Assembly (NCBI RefSeq): GCF_017315705.1
Contig: NZ_JAFLRF010000009.1
Span: 62,001-126,000 of the forward strand
Length of the DNA stretch: 64,000 nucleotides
Reading direction: 5' to 3'
Source of the DNA: Trinickia mobilis
Lineage (GTDB): Bacteria > Pseudomonadota > Gammaproteobacteria > Burkholderiales > Burkholderiaceae
Shown in pieces: positions 27,207 through 35,238 of the stretch (position 1 is the first letter of the stretch; each line of letters starts with the position of its first letter). Made by a program: the position numbers and the translations under genes. A model generated the notes under the pieces. That model made no database searches. It worked only from the letters and a program-made list of their open reading frames with translations, and was not told the origin of the DNA.

Positions 27207-27341
27207 ATGAACCACCCCCACGCTCACTATCGTTCGCTGTCGACCGGAGTTAGCGCTTTGGCGCTTACTCCGGCCCCATGCAAAGCTCCCCCCGAGGGGG
27301 CGGATGCCTTCCTTGGGGCGGCCCGGCGGGAGGCATCATGA
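27207..27341 (+). CDS. repeat-derived mini-ORF translationally coupled to glcD
   Basis: ATG preceded by a very strong Shine-Dalgarno (AGGAGGAG) opens a 44-codon frame built almost entirely of repeats B and A. The product begins MNHPHAHYRSLS and ends FLGAARREAS. Its TGA overlaps the glcD ATG (ATGA). The first 12 bases after the Shine-Dalgarno (ATGAACCACCCC) are repeated exactly at the glcD start. It may be an upstream ORF that couples translation into glcD, or the original glcD start displaced by repeat insertion. The peptide itself is unlikely to have a function. Confidence 0.45.
   Translation: MNHPHAHYRSLSTGVSALALTPAPCKAPPEGADAFLGAARREAS
27209..27337 (-). repeat. dispersed hairpin repeat, family B, interrupted by family A
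   Basis: Compared with the copy at 57375-57456, bases 27209-27238 and 27286-27337 are the two halves of a B element, with a family A element between them. The variable stem is GATGCCTTCC (27303-27312) with GGGAGGCATC (27328-27337), 10 pairs including one U-G. The right arm contains the GGGAGG that would serve as glcD Shine-Dalgarno and abuts its ATG. Confidence 0.65.
27239..27285 (+). repeat. dispersed hairpin repeat, family A, copy 2
   Basis: GTCGACCGGAGTTAGCGC, TTTG, GCGCTTACTCCGG and then CCCCATGCA. Stem CCGGAGTTAGCGC / GCGCTTACTCCGG. It interrupts a family B element cleanly, which helps define the ends of A. Confidence 0.8.
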
Positions 27342-28831
27342 ACCACCCCGCCGAACTCTCGGCCGAAGCGCTCGCCGAACGCCAGCGCGAAGTCGTGCAG
27401 GCCCTGATGGCCGTGCTGCCGACGCATTGCCTGCTGTTCCGCGAAGAAGACACGACGCCCTATGAATGCGACGGCCTCGCGGCGTACCGCAGGCTGCCGC
27501 TCGCGGTCACGCTGCCGGAGACCGAAGCGCAGGTGCAGCGCATCGTGCAGATCTGCCGGCGCCTTGGCGTGCCGATCGTGCCGCGCGGCGCGGGCACCGG
27601 CCTGTCGGGAGGCGCGATGCCGATCAAGAACGGCATCGTGCTGTCGCTCGCCCGCTTCAAGAAGATCATCGAAGTCGATTCCTACGCGCGCATCGCCATC
27701 GTCCAGCCCGGCGTGCGCAATCTCGCGATCTCGGATGCAGCCGCGCCTTACGGCCTGTACTACGCGCCCGATCCGTCGTCGCAGATCGCCTGCACGATCG
27801 GCGGCAACGTTGCGGAAAACTCGGGCGGCGTGCACTGCCTGAAATACGGCCTGACGGTGCACAACGTGCTGCGCGCGCGTGCCGTCACGATGGAAGGCGA
27901 CATCGTCGAATTCGGTTCGCTCGCGCCCGATTCGCCGGGGCTCGATCTGCTCGCTGTGCTGATCGGCAGCGAAGGCATGTTCGCGATCGTCACCGAAGTC
28001 ACCGTCAAGCTGATTCCGAAGCCGCAGACCGCGCAAGTCATCATGGCGAGCTTCGACGACGTGGTGAAAGGCGGCGATGCCGTGGCCGGCATCATCGCGT
28101 CGGGCATCATCCCGGCCGGGCTCGAAATGATGGACAAGCCGGCGACGCGCGCCGTCGAGGAGTTCGTCGGCGCCGGCTACGATCTCGACGCCGCTGCCAT
28201 CCTGCTCTGCGAATCGGACGGCACGCCGGAGGAAGTGGCCGAGGAAATCGTCCGGATGACGGCCGTGCTGCGCGAGCACGGCGCCTCGCGCATCCAGATC
28301 TCGCGCTCGGAAGCCGAGCGGCTCAAGTTCTGGTCGGGCCGCAAGAACGCGTTTCCGGCCGCCGGGCGCATCTCGCCGGACTACTACTGCATGGACGGCA
28401 CCGTGCCCCGCCGCAGCATCGGTCCGCTGCTCGCGCGCATCGAGACGATGGAGCGCAAGTACAGGCTGCGCTGCATGAACGTGTTCCATGCGGGCGACGG
28501 CAACATGCATCCGCTGATCCTCTTCAACGGCAACGATCTCGACGAATGGCACCGCGCCGAGGCGTTCGGCGCCGACATCCTCGAGACGTGCGTCGAGCTG
28601 GGCGGCACGGTGACGGGCGAGCACGGGGTCGGCATCGAAAAGATCAATTCGATGTGCGTGCAGTTTTCGCCGGAGGAGCGCGATGCGTTCTTTGCCGTCA
28701 AACGCGCGTTCGATCCGCTTGGGCTCCTCAATCCCGACAAGGGCATTCCGACGCGGTCCCGCTGCGCCGAGTACGGGAAGATGCATGTGCGCGGCGGGCT
28801 GCTGCCGCATGCGGAGTTGCCGCGCTTTTGA
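27338..28831 (+). CDS. glcD: glycolate oxidase subunit GlcD (FAD-linked)
   Basis: A 497-residue catalytic FAD subunit of glycolate oxidase, which oxidises glycolate to glyoxylate with GlcE and GlcF. FAD-binding segments are VPIVPRGAGTGLSGGAMP and IGGNVAENSGGVHCLKYGLT; the C-terminal domain has MNVFHAGDGNMHPLILF and VTGEHGVGIEKI. The ATG at 27338 matches the usual GlcD N-terminus length; its Shine-Dalgarno (GGGAGG) lies in the arm of a repeat B hairpin and the upstream mini-ORF stop overlaps it, so translation may be coupled or gated. glcE begins 388 bp downstream after repeats and a possible second promoter. Confidence 0.96.
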   Translation: MNHPAELSAEALAERQREVVQALMAVLPTHCLLFREEDTTPYECDGLAAYRRLPLAVTLPETEAQVQRIVQICRRLGVPIVPRGAGTGLSGGAMPIKNGIVLSLARFKKIIEVDSYARIAIVQPGVRNLAISDAAAPYGLYYAPDPSSQIACTIGGNVAENSGGVHCLKYGLTVHNVLRARAVTMEGDIVEFGSLAPDSPGLDLLAVLIGSEGMFAIVTEVTVKLIPKPQTAQVIMASFDDVVKGGDAVAGIIASGIIPAGLEMMDKPATRAVEEFVGAGYDLDAAAILLCESDGTPEEVAEEIVRMTAVLREHGASRIQISRSEAERLKFWSGRKNAFPAAGRISPDYYCMDGTVPRRSIGPLLARIETMERKYRLRCMNVFHAGDGNMHPLILFNGNDLDEWHRAEAFGADILETCVELGGTVTGEHGVGIEKINSMCVQFSPEERDAFFAVKRAFDPLGLLNPDKGIPTRSRCAEYGKMHVRGGLLPHAELPRF

Positions 28832-28993
28832 GCGGCCCGGAACCAACCCGCGGTTCCGGCTGGGCCGGCTGGCTGACCGGCCGCCGGCATCGTCCGCACG
28901 TCAACGCCCGATCCGCTTCCGGCAAGCCGTAGCCAAACGCCCCAATAAGGCCCGCCCCACAACACGGATTTACCCGGGCCGGGCGGCTCCGGC

Positions 28994-29021
28994 TTGCTTG
29001 CCCGGAGTCGCCCGGTACAAT
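28994..29021 (+). promoter_or_regulatory. possible internal promoter for glcEF
   Basis: TTGCTT, 16 nt, TACAAT resembles a sigma-70 promoter in the long glcD-glcE spacer. It would give a leader of about 190 nt containing two family B repeats. Confidence 0.35.
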
Positions 29022-29038
29022 CGACCCCCATATCCCCC

Positions 29039-29120
29039 CAGTACGCGCCGGGCCGCCCCCAAGCGTACTGGCGCCCCCTTGGGGGGGCAGCGAACGCCAG
29101 TGAGCGTGGGGGCTGCTTCA
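29039..29120 (+). repeat. dispersed hairpin repeat, family B, full copy
   Basis: A variable stem CAGTACGC (29039-29046) / GCGTACTG (29063-29070) surrounds a conserved GCCGGGCCGCCCC loop. It is followed by a GC hairpin (GCCCCC / GGGGGG) and the conserved end GCAGCGAACGCCAGTGAGCG with TGGGGGCTGCTTCA. The same stem is used at 61826. Confidence 0.75.
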
Positions 29121-29144
29121 CTGTGCGGGACCGCCCCATGCCTG

Positions 29145-29193
29145 CCGGCGCCCCTGGGGGCAGCGAACGCCAGTGAGCGCGGGGGCTGTTTCA
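29145..29193 (+). repeat. family B, partial copy in tandem
   Basis: The conserved right part (GGGGGCAGCGAACGCCAGTG, then AGCGCGGGGGCTGTTTCA) is repeated 25 bp after the first copy. The variable stem upstream is no longer complementary, so this looks like a decayed copy. The spacer 28832-29219 holds no gene. Confidence 0.65.
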
Positions 29194-29219
29194 CTGACTA
29201 CCCATTCAAGCGGAGTGCC

Positions 29220-30308
29220 ATGGAAGAGGACGACATCGTCGCCGGTTGGTCGGAACGCATCCGCTCGGCCACCGCCGACGGACGGCCGCTGCGCATTCGC
29301 GGCGGCGGCACGAAGGACTGGTACGGTCAGGCACTCGAGGGCGAGATCCTCGAGACCCGCGCGTATCGGGGCATCCTCTCGTACGATCCCGCCGAGCTCG
29401 TGATCACGGCGCGCTGCGGCACGCCGCTCGCGGAAGTCGAAGCGGCGCTCGCCGAGCACAACCAGATGCTCGCGTTCGAGCCGCCCCACTTCGGCCGCGC
29501 CGCCACCTTCGGCGGCTGCATCGCGGCGGGCATCGCCGGGCCGCGGCGCGTTGCGGCCGGCGCCGTGCGCGACTTCGTGCTCGGCGTCGTGCTGATGAAC
29601 GGCCAGGGCGAGACGCTGCATTTTGGCGGCCAAGTCGTGAAGAACGTCGCCGGCTACGACGTCTCGCGGCTGATGGCGGGCTCGCTCGGCACGCTCGGGC
29701 TGATTCTGGAACTGTCGGTGAAGGTGCTGCCGCGCCCCGCCGCCGAGGCCACGATCAAGTTCGACATGAACGGCACCGACGCCGTGCGCAAGCTCAACGA
29801 GTGGGGCGGCCGTCCGCTGCCGATCACCGCGAGCGCGTGGCGCAACGGCACGCTCGCCGTGCGGCTCGCGGGCGCGGAAAGTGCGGTGAAGGCGGCGCGC
29901 ACTGCGCTCGGCGGCGAAGTGGTCGACGCGGTCGAGGCCGAGCGCTTCTGGGAAGGCTTGCGCGAGCAAACCGATCCGTTCTTCTCGACGATCCCGCCCA
30001 AGGCCGCGCTGTGGCGGCTCGGACTGCCGTCGATCACCGAACCGCTTCAATTGCCGGGCGCGCAACTCGTCGAATGGGGCGGCGCGCAGCGCTGGTGGAT
30101 CACCGATACCGACGCGCAGACCGTTCGCATGAGCGCGAAGCAGGCCGGCGGCCACGCGACGATCTTCCGCACCGGCCACGGCTACGACCGCAGCGCAGGC
30201 GTTTTTACGCCGCTGCCCGCGCCGCTGATGAAAATCCACCGCGGCCTGAAGGCCGCGTTCGATCCGGCCCGCGTATTCAATCGCGGCCGTCTCTACCCTG
30301 ATTTCTGA
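29220..30308 (+). CDS. glcE: glycolate oxidase subunit GlcE
   Basis: A 362-residue FAD-binding subunit of glycolate oxidase, shorter than GlcD and related to its N-terminal half. The FAD region shows PLRIRGGGTKDWYG, LAFEPPHFGRAATFGGCIAA and the QVVKNVAGYDVSRLMAGS LGTLG region diagnostic of GlcE. The C-terminus (GLKAAFDPARVFNRGRLYPDF) is typical. Start at 29220 (MEEDDIVAGWSERIR) has GGAG 5-8 nt upstream (AGCGGAGTGCC). The gene is 9 nt upstream of glcF and clearly co-transcribed with it. The gap to glcD is unusually long and repeat-filled. Confidence 0.95.
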   Translation: MEEDDIVAGWSERIRSATADGRPLRIRGGGTKDWYGQALEGEILETRAYRGILSYDPAELVITARCGTPLAEVEAALAEHNQMLAFEPPHFGRAATFGGCIAAGIAGPRRVAAGAVRDFVLGVVLMNGQGETLHFGGQVVKNVAGYDVSRLMAGSLGTLGLILELSVKVLPRPAAEATIKFDMNGTDAVRKLNEWGGRPLPITASAWRNGTLAVRLAGAESAVKAARTALGGEVVDAVEAERFWEGLREQTDPFFSTIPPKAALWRLGLPSITEPLQLPGAQLVEWGGAQRWWITDTDAQTVRMSAKQAGGHATIFRTGHGYDRSAGVFTPLPAPLMKIHRGLKAAFDPARVFNRGRLYPDF

Positions 30309-30316
30309 GCGACGCG

Positions 30317-31543
30317 ATGCAGACCAATCTCGCGGACTTTCTCCGTAACACGCCGGACGGCGAAGAGGCCGACGCCATCCTGCGCAAGTGCGTGCATTGC
30401 GGCTTCTGCACGGCAACCTGCCCCACCTACCAGCTGCTTGGCGACGAGCTCGACGGCCCGCGCGGACGCATCTATCTGATCAAGCAGATGGTCGAGGGCG
30501 CGCCCGTCACGCGCAGCACGCAATTGCACCTGGACCGCTGCCTCACGTGCCGGAGCTGCGAGACGACGTGCCCGTCGGGCGTGCAATATGGGCGGCTCGT
30601 CGAGATCGGCCGCAAGCACGTCGAAGAGCAAGTGCGGCGCCCCGCCGGTCAGCGGATACTGCGACGGCTGCTCGCGAGCTTCGTGCCGAACAGCGCGCTC
30701 TTTTCGCCCGCGATGCGGCTCGGCCAGCACCTGCGGCCGCTCCTGCCGCGCAAGCTGCGCGACAAGGTGCCGGCCCGCCAGCGCCAGCTCGAATGGCCGG
30801 GCACCGCGCACGACCGCAAGATGCTGCTCTTGGCCGGCTGCGTGCAGCCGTCAATGCTGCCCAACATCAACATCGCGACGGCCCGCGTGTTCGACGCGCT
30901 CGGCGTCGAGCTGGTCATCGCGCCCGACGCGGGCTGTTGCGGCGCGATCCGCCTGCATCTCGGCTACAACGACGAAGCGCTCGACGACATCCGCCGCAAT
31001 ATCGACGCGTGGTGGCCGCATGTCGAAGGCGGCGTCGAGGCGATCGTGATGAACGCCTCGGGCTGTGGGGCGACGGTGAAGGAATATGGGCATCTGCTGC
31101 GGCACGATCCGCAGTATGCGGAGAAGGCGCGGCGTATCTCCGAGCTGACGCTCGACGTCGCCGAGATTCTCCCCGGCTTCGAAACCGAACTCGCCGCGCT
31201 CACACGCCGCCGCGGCGTGCATACGGTCGCGTTTCATCCGCCGTGCACGCTGCAGCACGGACAGCAGATTCGCGGCAAGGTCGAGCACCTGCTGAATTCG
31301 CTCGGCATCGAAGTGCGGCTGCCGGCCGACAGCCACCTCTGCTGCGGCTCGGCGGGCACCTATTCGCTGACGCAGCCGACGCTGTCCTACAAGCTGCGCG
31401 ATCAAAAGCTCGACAGCCTGTACGCGCTCGAACCGCAGATGATCGTGTCGGCGAACGTCGGCTGCATCGCGCATCTGCAAAGCGGCACGTCGGTGCCCGT
31501 CGCACACTGGATTCAGCTCGTCGAGCATTTGCTGTTCGGCTGA
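30317..31543 (+). CDS. glcF: glycolate oxidase iron-sulfur subunit GlcF
   Basis: A 408-residue electron-transfer subunit. Two 4Fe-4S clusters are visible near the N-terminus (CVHCGFCTATCPTY and CLTCRSCETTCPSG, about residues 22-90). Two CCG (cysteine-rich) domains follow, with DAGCCGAIRLHLGYNDEA and SHLCCGSAGTYSLTQP, where the second iron-sulfur or haem-disulfide-reductase-like site lies. It passes electrons from GlcD/E to the membrane quinone pool. Start overlaps nothing; spacing to glcE is 8 bp. Last gene of the glc cluster here; no glcG or glcB follows. Confidence 0.97.
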   Translation: MQTNLADFLRNTPDGEEADAILRKCVHCGFCTATCPTYQLLGDELDGPRGRIYLIKQMVEGAPVTRSTQLHLDRCLTCRSCETTCPSGVQYGRLVEIGRKHVEEQVRRPAGQRILRRLLASFVPNSALFSPAMRLGQHLRPLLPRKLRDKVPARQRQLEWPGTAHDRKMLLLAGCVQPSMLPNINIATARVFDALGVELVIAPDAGCCGAIRLHLGYNDEALDDIRRNIDAWWPHVEGGVEAIVMNASGCGATVKEYGHLLRHDPQYAEKARRISELTLDVAEILPGFETELAALTRRRGVHTVAFHPPCTLQHGQQIRGKVEHLLNSLGIEVRLPADSHLCCGSAGTYSLTQPTLSYKLRDQKLDSLYALEPQMIVSANVGCIAHLQSGTSVPVAHWIQLVEHLLFG

Positions 31544-31702
31544 AACCGCGCTCGCCTGCGCACGCGTGCCGCCGGCACGGCCGGGGCGCCGCCGCCCCGG
31601 CGCAGGGCTCGCGCCGCCGGGCGACGGCTGGACCGGCGAATTCAGGCCGCGTCCGTATAATTCGAGGCATCGCCTCAGCCGCCGCTTTTCGACTCGCTTC
31701 CC

Positions 31703-32401
31703 ATGTCCGATCTCGCTCACAATCTCGCCTCGGTGCATCGACGCATCGAGCGCGCCGCGCAGTCCGCGGGGCGCAACGCCGCCTCGATCGCACTGCTTGC
31801 GGTCTCGAAGACGTTTCCCGCCGACGATGTCCGCCAAGCGCATGCCGCAGGCCAGCGTGCGTTCGGCGAAAACTACGTGCAAGAGGCGATCGCGAAGATC
31901 GAAGCGCTCGCCGATTTGCGCGCCGATCTCGAATGGCATTTCATCGGCCCGCTGCAATCGAACAAGACCAAGCCCGTCGCGCAGCATTTCGACTGGGTGC
32001 ATTCGGTGGACCGCCTGAAGATCGCGCAGCGGCTCGCCGAGCAGCGCCCCGACGGCCTGCCGCCGCTCAACGTGTGTCTGCAAGTGAACGTCAGCGGCGA
32101 GGACACGAAGAGCGGCGTCGCGCCCGCCGACGTGCCTTCCGTCGCGCGCGAGATCGCGGCGCTGCCGAAGCTGCGTCTGCGCGGCCTGATGTCGATTCCC
32201 GAACCGGCCGGCGACGTCGAAGCGCAGCGCGCGCCGCATCGCGCGCTGCGCGAATTGTTCGAGCGCCTGCGCGCCGAGGGGCTCGAGCTCGACACGCTGT
32301 CGATGGGCATGTCGGGCGACCTCGAAGCGGCGGTGCTCGAAGGCGCGACGATCGTGCGCGTCGGCACGGCGATTTTCGGCGCGCGTCAGTACGCGCAATA
32401 A
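31703..32401 (+). CDS. YggS family pyridoxal phosphate homeostasis protein
   Basis: A 232-residue alanine-racemase-like fold type III PLP protein. It binds PLP without known catalytic turnover and affects B6 and amino-acid balance. The PLP lysine is in IALLAVSKTFPADDV; other conserved parts are FGENYVQEAIAKIEAL, EWHFIGPLQSNKTK and SMGMSGDLEAAVLEGATIVR with RVGTAIFGAR at the end. It precedes proC by 63 bp on the same strand, a conserved pair in many bacteria. A TATAAT about 42 bp upstream (31656-31661) is a probable -10 element. Confidence 0.96.
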   Translation: MSDLAHNLASVHRRIERAAQSAGRNAASIALLAVSKTFPADDVRQAHAAGQRAFGENYVQEAIAKIEALADLRADLEWHFIGPLQSNKTKPVAQHFDWVHSVDRLKIAQRLAEQRPDGLPPLNVCLQVNVSGEDTKSGVAPADVPSVAREIAALPKLRLRGLMSIPEPAGDVEAQRAPHRALRELFERLRAEGLELDTLSMGMSGDLEAAVLEGATIVRVGTAIFGARQYAQ

Positions 32402-32464
32402 GCACGCCCTGGGCGCGAAGCGCATCGCTCGCGCTCTTCCATTGACTCCCTCACCTCGCACATC

Positions 32465-33277
32465 ATGAAAATTGCATTCATCGGCGGCGGCAACATGGCC
32501 GCGGCCCTGATCGGCGGTCTTATCAAGCGCGGCGTTGCGCCGCTCGATCTTTACGCGATCGACGTCAGCGAAGAAGCGCGCGCACGGACTGCCCAGCAGT
32601 TCGGCGTCGAGACCGGCGCCGCTGCGGACGCGGCGCTGAGCGGCTATGACGCGATCGTGCTGGCGGTCAAGCCGCAAGTGCTCAAAAGCGTGAGCGAAGC
32701 GCTCGCGCCGCATCTGTCGAAACAGCTCGTCATCAGCATCGCAGCCGGCATTCGCGGTGCGGACCTGTCGCGCTGGCTGGGCGGCTACGCGCGCGTCGTG
32801 CGGACCATGCCGAACACGCCGGCGCTCGTCGGCATGGGCGTGACGGGGCTCGCGGCATTGCCGGGGGTCGACGAGGCGGGCCGTGCGCTCGCTTCAGAAG
32901 TGCTCGGCGCGGCCGGCGAAACCGTCTGGTTCGACGACGAATCGAAGATCGACGCAGTCACCGCGATTTCCGGCAGCGGCCCGGCCTACGTGTTCTATTT
33001 CATCGAAGCGTTGCAGGAAGCGGCGCGGCAGCTCGGCATGGACGAGGCCCAAGGCCGCGCGCTCGCCGTCGCGACCTTCACCGGCGCGGCGCAATTGGCT
33101 GCGCAGTCAGGCGAACCCGCGAGCGTGCTGCGCGAACGCGTCACGTCGAAGGGCGGCACGACGGCTGCCGCGCTGGCGTCGTTCGACGCGCAAGGCGTCA
33201 AGGATGCAATCGTGCGCGGCGTGCTGGCCGCCGAGGCGCGAGCGAAAGAAATGGGAGATGAGTTGGGCAAGCAGTAA
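32465..33277 (+). CDS. proC: pyrroline-5-carboxylate reductase
   Basis: A 270-residue NAD(P)H-dependent enzyme, last step of proline synthesis. N-terminal Rossmann motif is IAFIGGGNMAAALIGGL; VVRTMPNTPALVGMGVTGLA and the C-terminal signature SGSGPAYVFYFIEALQEAA followed by RVTSKGGTTAAALASFD are diagnostic. Length and start (MKIAFIGGGNM) are standard. It follows the yggS-type gene, probably as one transcript, and is convergent with ubiA 23 bp away. Confidence 0.98.
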   Translation: MKIAFIGGGNMAAALIGGLIKRGVAPLDLYAIDVSEEARARTAQQFGVETGAAADAALSGYDAIVLAVKPQVLKSVSEALAPHLSKQLVISIAAGIRGADLSRWLGGYARVVRTMPNTPALVGMGVTGLAALPGVDEAGRALASEVLGAAGETVWFDDESKIDAVTAISGSGPAYVFYFIEALQEAARQLGMDEAQGRALAVATFTGAAQLAAQSGEPASVLRERVTSKGGTTAAALASFDAQGVKDAIVRGVLAAEARAKEMGDELGKQ

Positions 33278-33300
33278 GCCGAGGATGCCCGGCCTGTGCG

Positions 33301-34164
33301 TCAGAACCCCGCCGCGGCGTAGTGCGCGGCAATCCCGACGAACAACACCCCGCCCAGCCAGTTGTTATGACGGAACGCCGCGAAGCAAGGCATCCGCTCG
33401 CGGCCGCGGATCAGGGTGTAGTGATAGACCGCGCAGCCGGCCGCCGCCGCCCACCCCAGCCAATACAGCGCACCGAAGCCGAGCGCAATGCCGATCCACA
33501 CGTAGATGCCGAGCGTCACCGCATAGCAGATCATGATCGCGAGCACGTCGAAGCGGCCGAACGTGAGCGCCGACGTGCGGATGCCGATCTTGATGTCGTC
33601 GTCGCGATCGACCATCGCGTACTCGGTGTCATACGCCACCGACCAGAATACGTTCGCGAGCAGCATCACCCATGCAAGCATCGGCACATGGTCCTGCACG
33701 GCGGCGAACGCCATCGGAATGCCGAAACCGAACGCGATGCCGAGGTACGCTTGCGGAATCGCGAAGAAACGCTTCGTGAACGGATACGAGCCCGCGACGA
33801 ACAGCGCCGCCACCGACAGTTCCTTCGTCAGCGTGTTGAGCGGAAGTATCAAGAGGAACGCGACGATCGACAGCCCCACCGCGATGGCAACCGCCTCCCA
33901 CGCCCGGATCTTGCCCGACGTGAGCGGACGATTCTCGGTGCGCTTCACGTGCCGGTCGAAATCGCGGTCGGCGTAGTCGTTGATCGCGCAGCCCGCCGAG
34001 CGCATCAGCAGCGTGCCGAGCGCGAAGATCACCAAGAGCGGGAGCGACGGACGGCCGTTCGACGCAATCCACAGCGCGTTGAGCGTGGGCCAGAGCAGAA
34101 GCAGGCTGCCGATCGGCTTGTCCATGCGGACAAGGCGCAGATAGAGAGGAAGTCGGGCGAACAT
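33301..34164 (-). CDS. ubiA: 4-hydroxybenzoate octaprenyltransferase
   Basis: A 287-residue integral membrane prenyltransferase of ubiquinone synthesis. The first Asp-rich motif is [17 protein letters not shown] (about residues 58-74) and the second [19 protein letters not shown] (about 179-197). About eight hydrophobic helices are visible. N-terminal [20 protein letters not shown] is typical of UbiA. Start at 34164 gives the usual length. Upstream are two family A repeats in tandem. Confidence 0.97.
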   Translation of the reverse strand: MFARLPLYLRLVRMDKPIGSLLLLWPTLNALWIASNGRPSLPLLVIFALGTLLMRSAGCAINDYADRDFDRHVKRTENRPLTSGKIRAWEAVAIAVGLSIVAFLLILPLNTLTKELSVAALFVAGSYPFTKRFFAIPQAYLGIAFGFGIPMAFAAVQDHVPMLAWVMLLANVFWSVAYDTEYAMVDRDDDIKIGIRTSALTFGRFDVLAIMICYAVTLGIYVWIGIALGFGALYWLGWAAAAGCAVYHYTLIRGRERMPCFAAFRHNNWLGGVLFVGIAAHYAAAGF

Positions 34165-34205
34165 GGGCGGGCGAGTGAAAGCAATGCCGATATTTTAGAG
34201 CCTCC

Positions 34206-34303
34206 CGCTCTGCATGGGACCCGAGTAACCGCTAAAGCGCTAACTCGGGTCGACCGCTCTGCATGGGACCCGAGTAACCGCTAAAGCGCTAACTCGGGTC
34301 GAC
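34206..34303 (-). repeat. family A repeats, tandem copies 3 and 4
   Basis: Two units of about 49 bp, each starting CGCTCTGCATGGGACCCGAG and ending ACTCGGGTCGAC, stand head to tail. On the minus strand the stem is CCCGAGTTAGCGC / GCGGTTACTCGGG with one internal mismatch. The first three pairs differ from the other copies but are compensated. They lie between ubiA and dps. Confidence 0.85.
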
Positions 34304-34306
34304 ACG

Positions 34307-34338
34307 AAAAGGGTCTCCCGGATCGGGGAGGCCCTTTT
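34307..34338. terminator. intrinsic terminator downstream of dps
   Basis: AAAAGGG-T-CTCCC, a 5-nt loop, GGGAG-G-CCCTTTT forms a stem of twelve pairs with one internal mismatch. It is flanked by A and T runs, so it can work in both directions. It follows dps on the minus strand. Confidence 0.8.
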
Positions 34339-34372
34339 CGCACCGGGGGCTGCCAGTGACGAACCCAGCCGC

Positions 34373-34861
34373 TTAAGCCAGCATCGCGCGCAGCATCCAC
34401 GCCGTCTTTTCGTGCGTCTGCATGCGTTGCGTCAACAGATCGGCGGTCGGCTCGTCGTTGGCCGCTTCCGTCGCCGGGAAGATCTCGCGGGCCGTGCGCA
34501 CCACCGCTTCCTGGCCTTCGACCAGCTGGCGGATCATCTCTTCCGCAGCCGGCACGCCGTCCGCCTCGGGAATCGACGACAGCTTCGCGAATTCCTTATA
34601 GCTGCCCGGTGCCGCCACGCCCAGCGCGCGGATGCGCTCGGCGATCGCGTCGACGGCGAGCGCCAGTTCGTTGTACTGCGTCTCGAACATCAGATGCAGC
34701 GTGTTGAACATCGGGCCCGTGACGTTCCAGTGGAAGTTGTGGGTCTTCAGGTACAGCGTGTAGGTGTCTGCGAGCAGGCGCGAGAGGCCGTCCGCGATTT
34801 TCTTGCGATCTTTGTCGCTGATGCCGATGTTGATTTGCGTTGCGGTATTTTTCTTCGCCAT
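34373..34861 (-). CDS. dps: DNA-binding ferritin-like protein Dps
   Basis: A 162-residue Dps that stores iron using H2O2 and protects DNA. Dodecamer and ferroxidase residues lie in [19 protein letters not shown] and [20 protein letters not shown], which carry the conserved His, Asp and Glu of the inter-subunit site. The N-terminal tail ([20 protein letters not shown]) is lysine-containing, fitting DNA contact. Shine-Dalgarno CGGAG precedes the ATG. It is the last gene of a minus-strand oxidative-stress block (oxyR, katA, dps). Its leader can form a hairpin at 34897-34930. A terminator follows. Confidence 0.97.
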   Translation of the reverse strand: MAKKNTATQINIGISDKDRKKIADGLSRLLADTYTLYLKTHNFHWNVTGPMFNTLHLMFETQYNELALAVDAIAERIRALGVAAPGSYKEFAKLSSIPEADGVPAAEEMIRQLVEGQEAVVRTAREIFPATEAANDEPTADLLTQRMQTHEKTAWMLRAMLA

Positions 34862-34896
34862 GACGACTCCGTGAGAAGTGTGAAACGAACCTGCTG

Positions 34897-34930
34897 GAAC
34901 GGACCGCCGAGCATCGGCCGGCGTCCGTTC
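34897..34930 (-). promoter_or_regulatory. hairpin in the dps leader region
   Basis: GAACGGA-C-CGCCG pairs with CGGCG-TCCGTTC around a 9-nt loop: twelve pairs with a single bulged base, 36 bp upstream of the dps ATG. It may be a 5'-UTR structure or an attenuating element between the upstream small gene and dps. Confidence 0.35.
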
Positions 34931-34993
34931 AGGCGCCGGACAGTTTAGGGTGGAACGATGACGCGCGGCGTGCCGGCCGCACGTTGTGCGAAC

Positions 34994-35155
34994 TCATCGG
35001 CCGAGCGCGAATTGCAGCCCGTGCGCGACGATCACTGCAAAGCCGCTGCCGACGATCGCGAGCCCGATCGCCTTCTGGGCGAAGGCGATGCCGTTCCTGC
35101 GCGTTGCGGGTTGCGCGAACAACGCATCGCCGATACTCAACATCACCTGGGTCAT
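34994..35155 (-). CDS. small 53-residue membrane protein downstream of katA
   Basis: ATG with strong Shine-Dalgarno (AAGGAGA, 6-7 nt). Product starts MTQVMLSIGDALFAQPATRR and has a C-terminal hydrophobic helix (AIGLAIVGSGFAVIVAHGL, about residues 30-48). No family is recognised. It lies 83 bp after katA and before dps, so it probably belongs to the peroxide-response transcript. A longer frame from 35206 lacks a ribosome-binding site. Confidence 0.6.
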   Translation of the reverse strand: MTQVMLSIGDALFAQPATRRNGIAFAQKAIGLAIVGSGFAVIVAHGLQFALGR

Positions 35156-35238
35156 GATCGTTTCTCCTTGAGTTTGGCTGCGGACAGGGCGCTCGTCGCT
35201 TCCCACCAGCTGCGCCCTGTCCGCTTCGCCCTGCTTGC

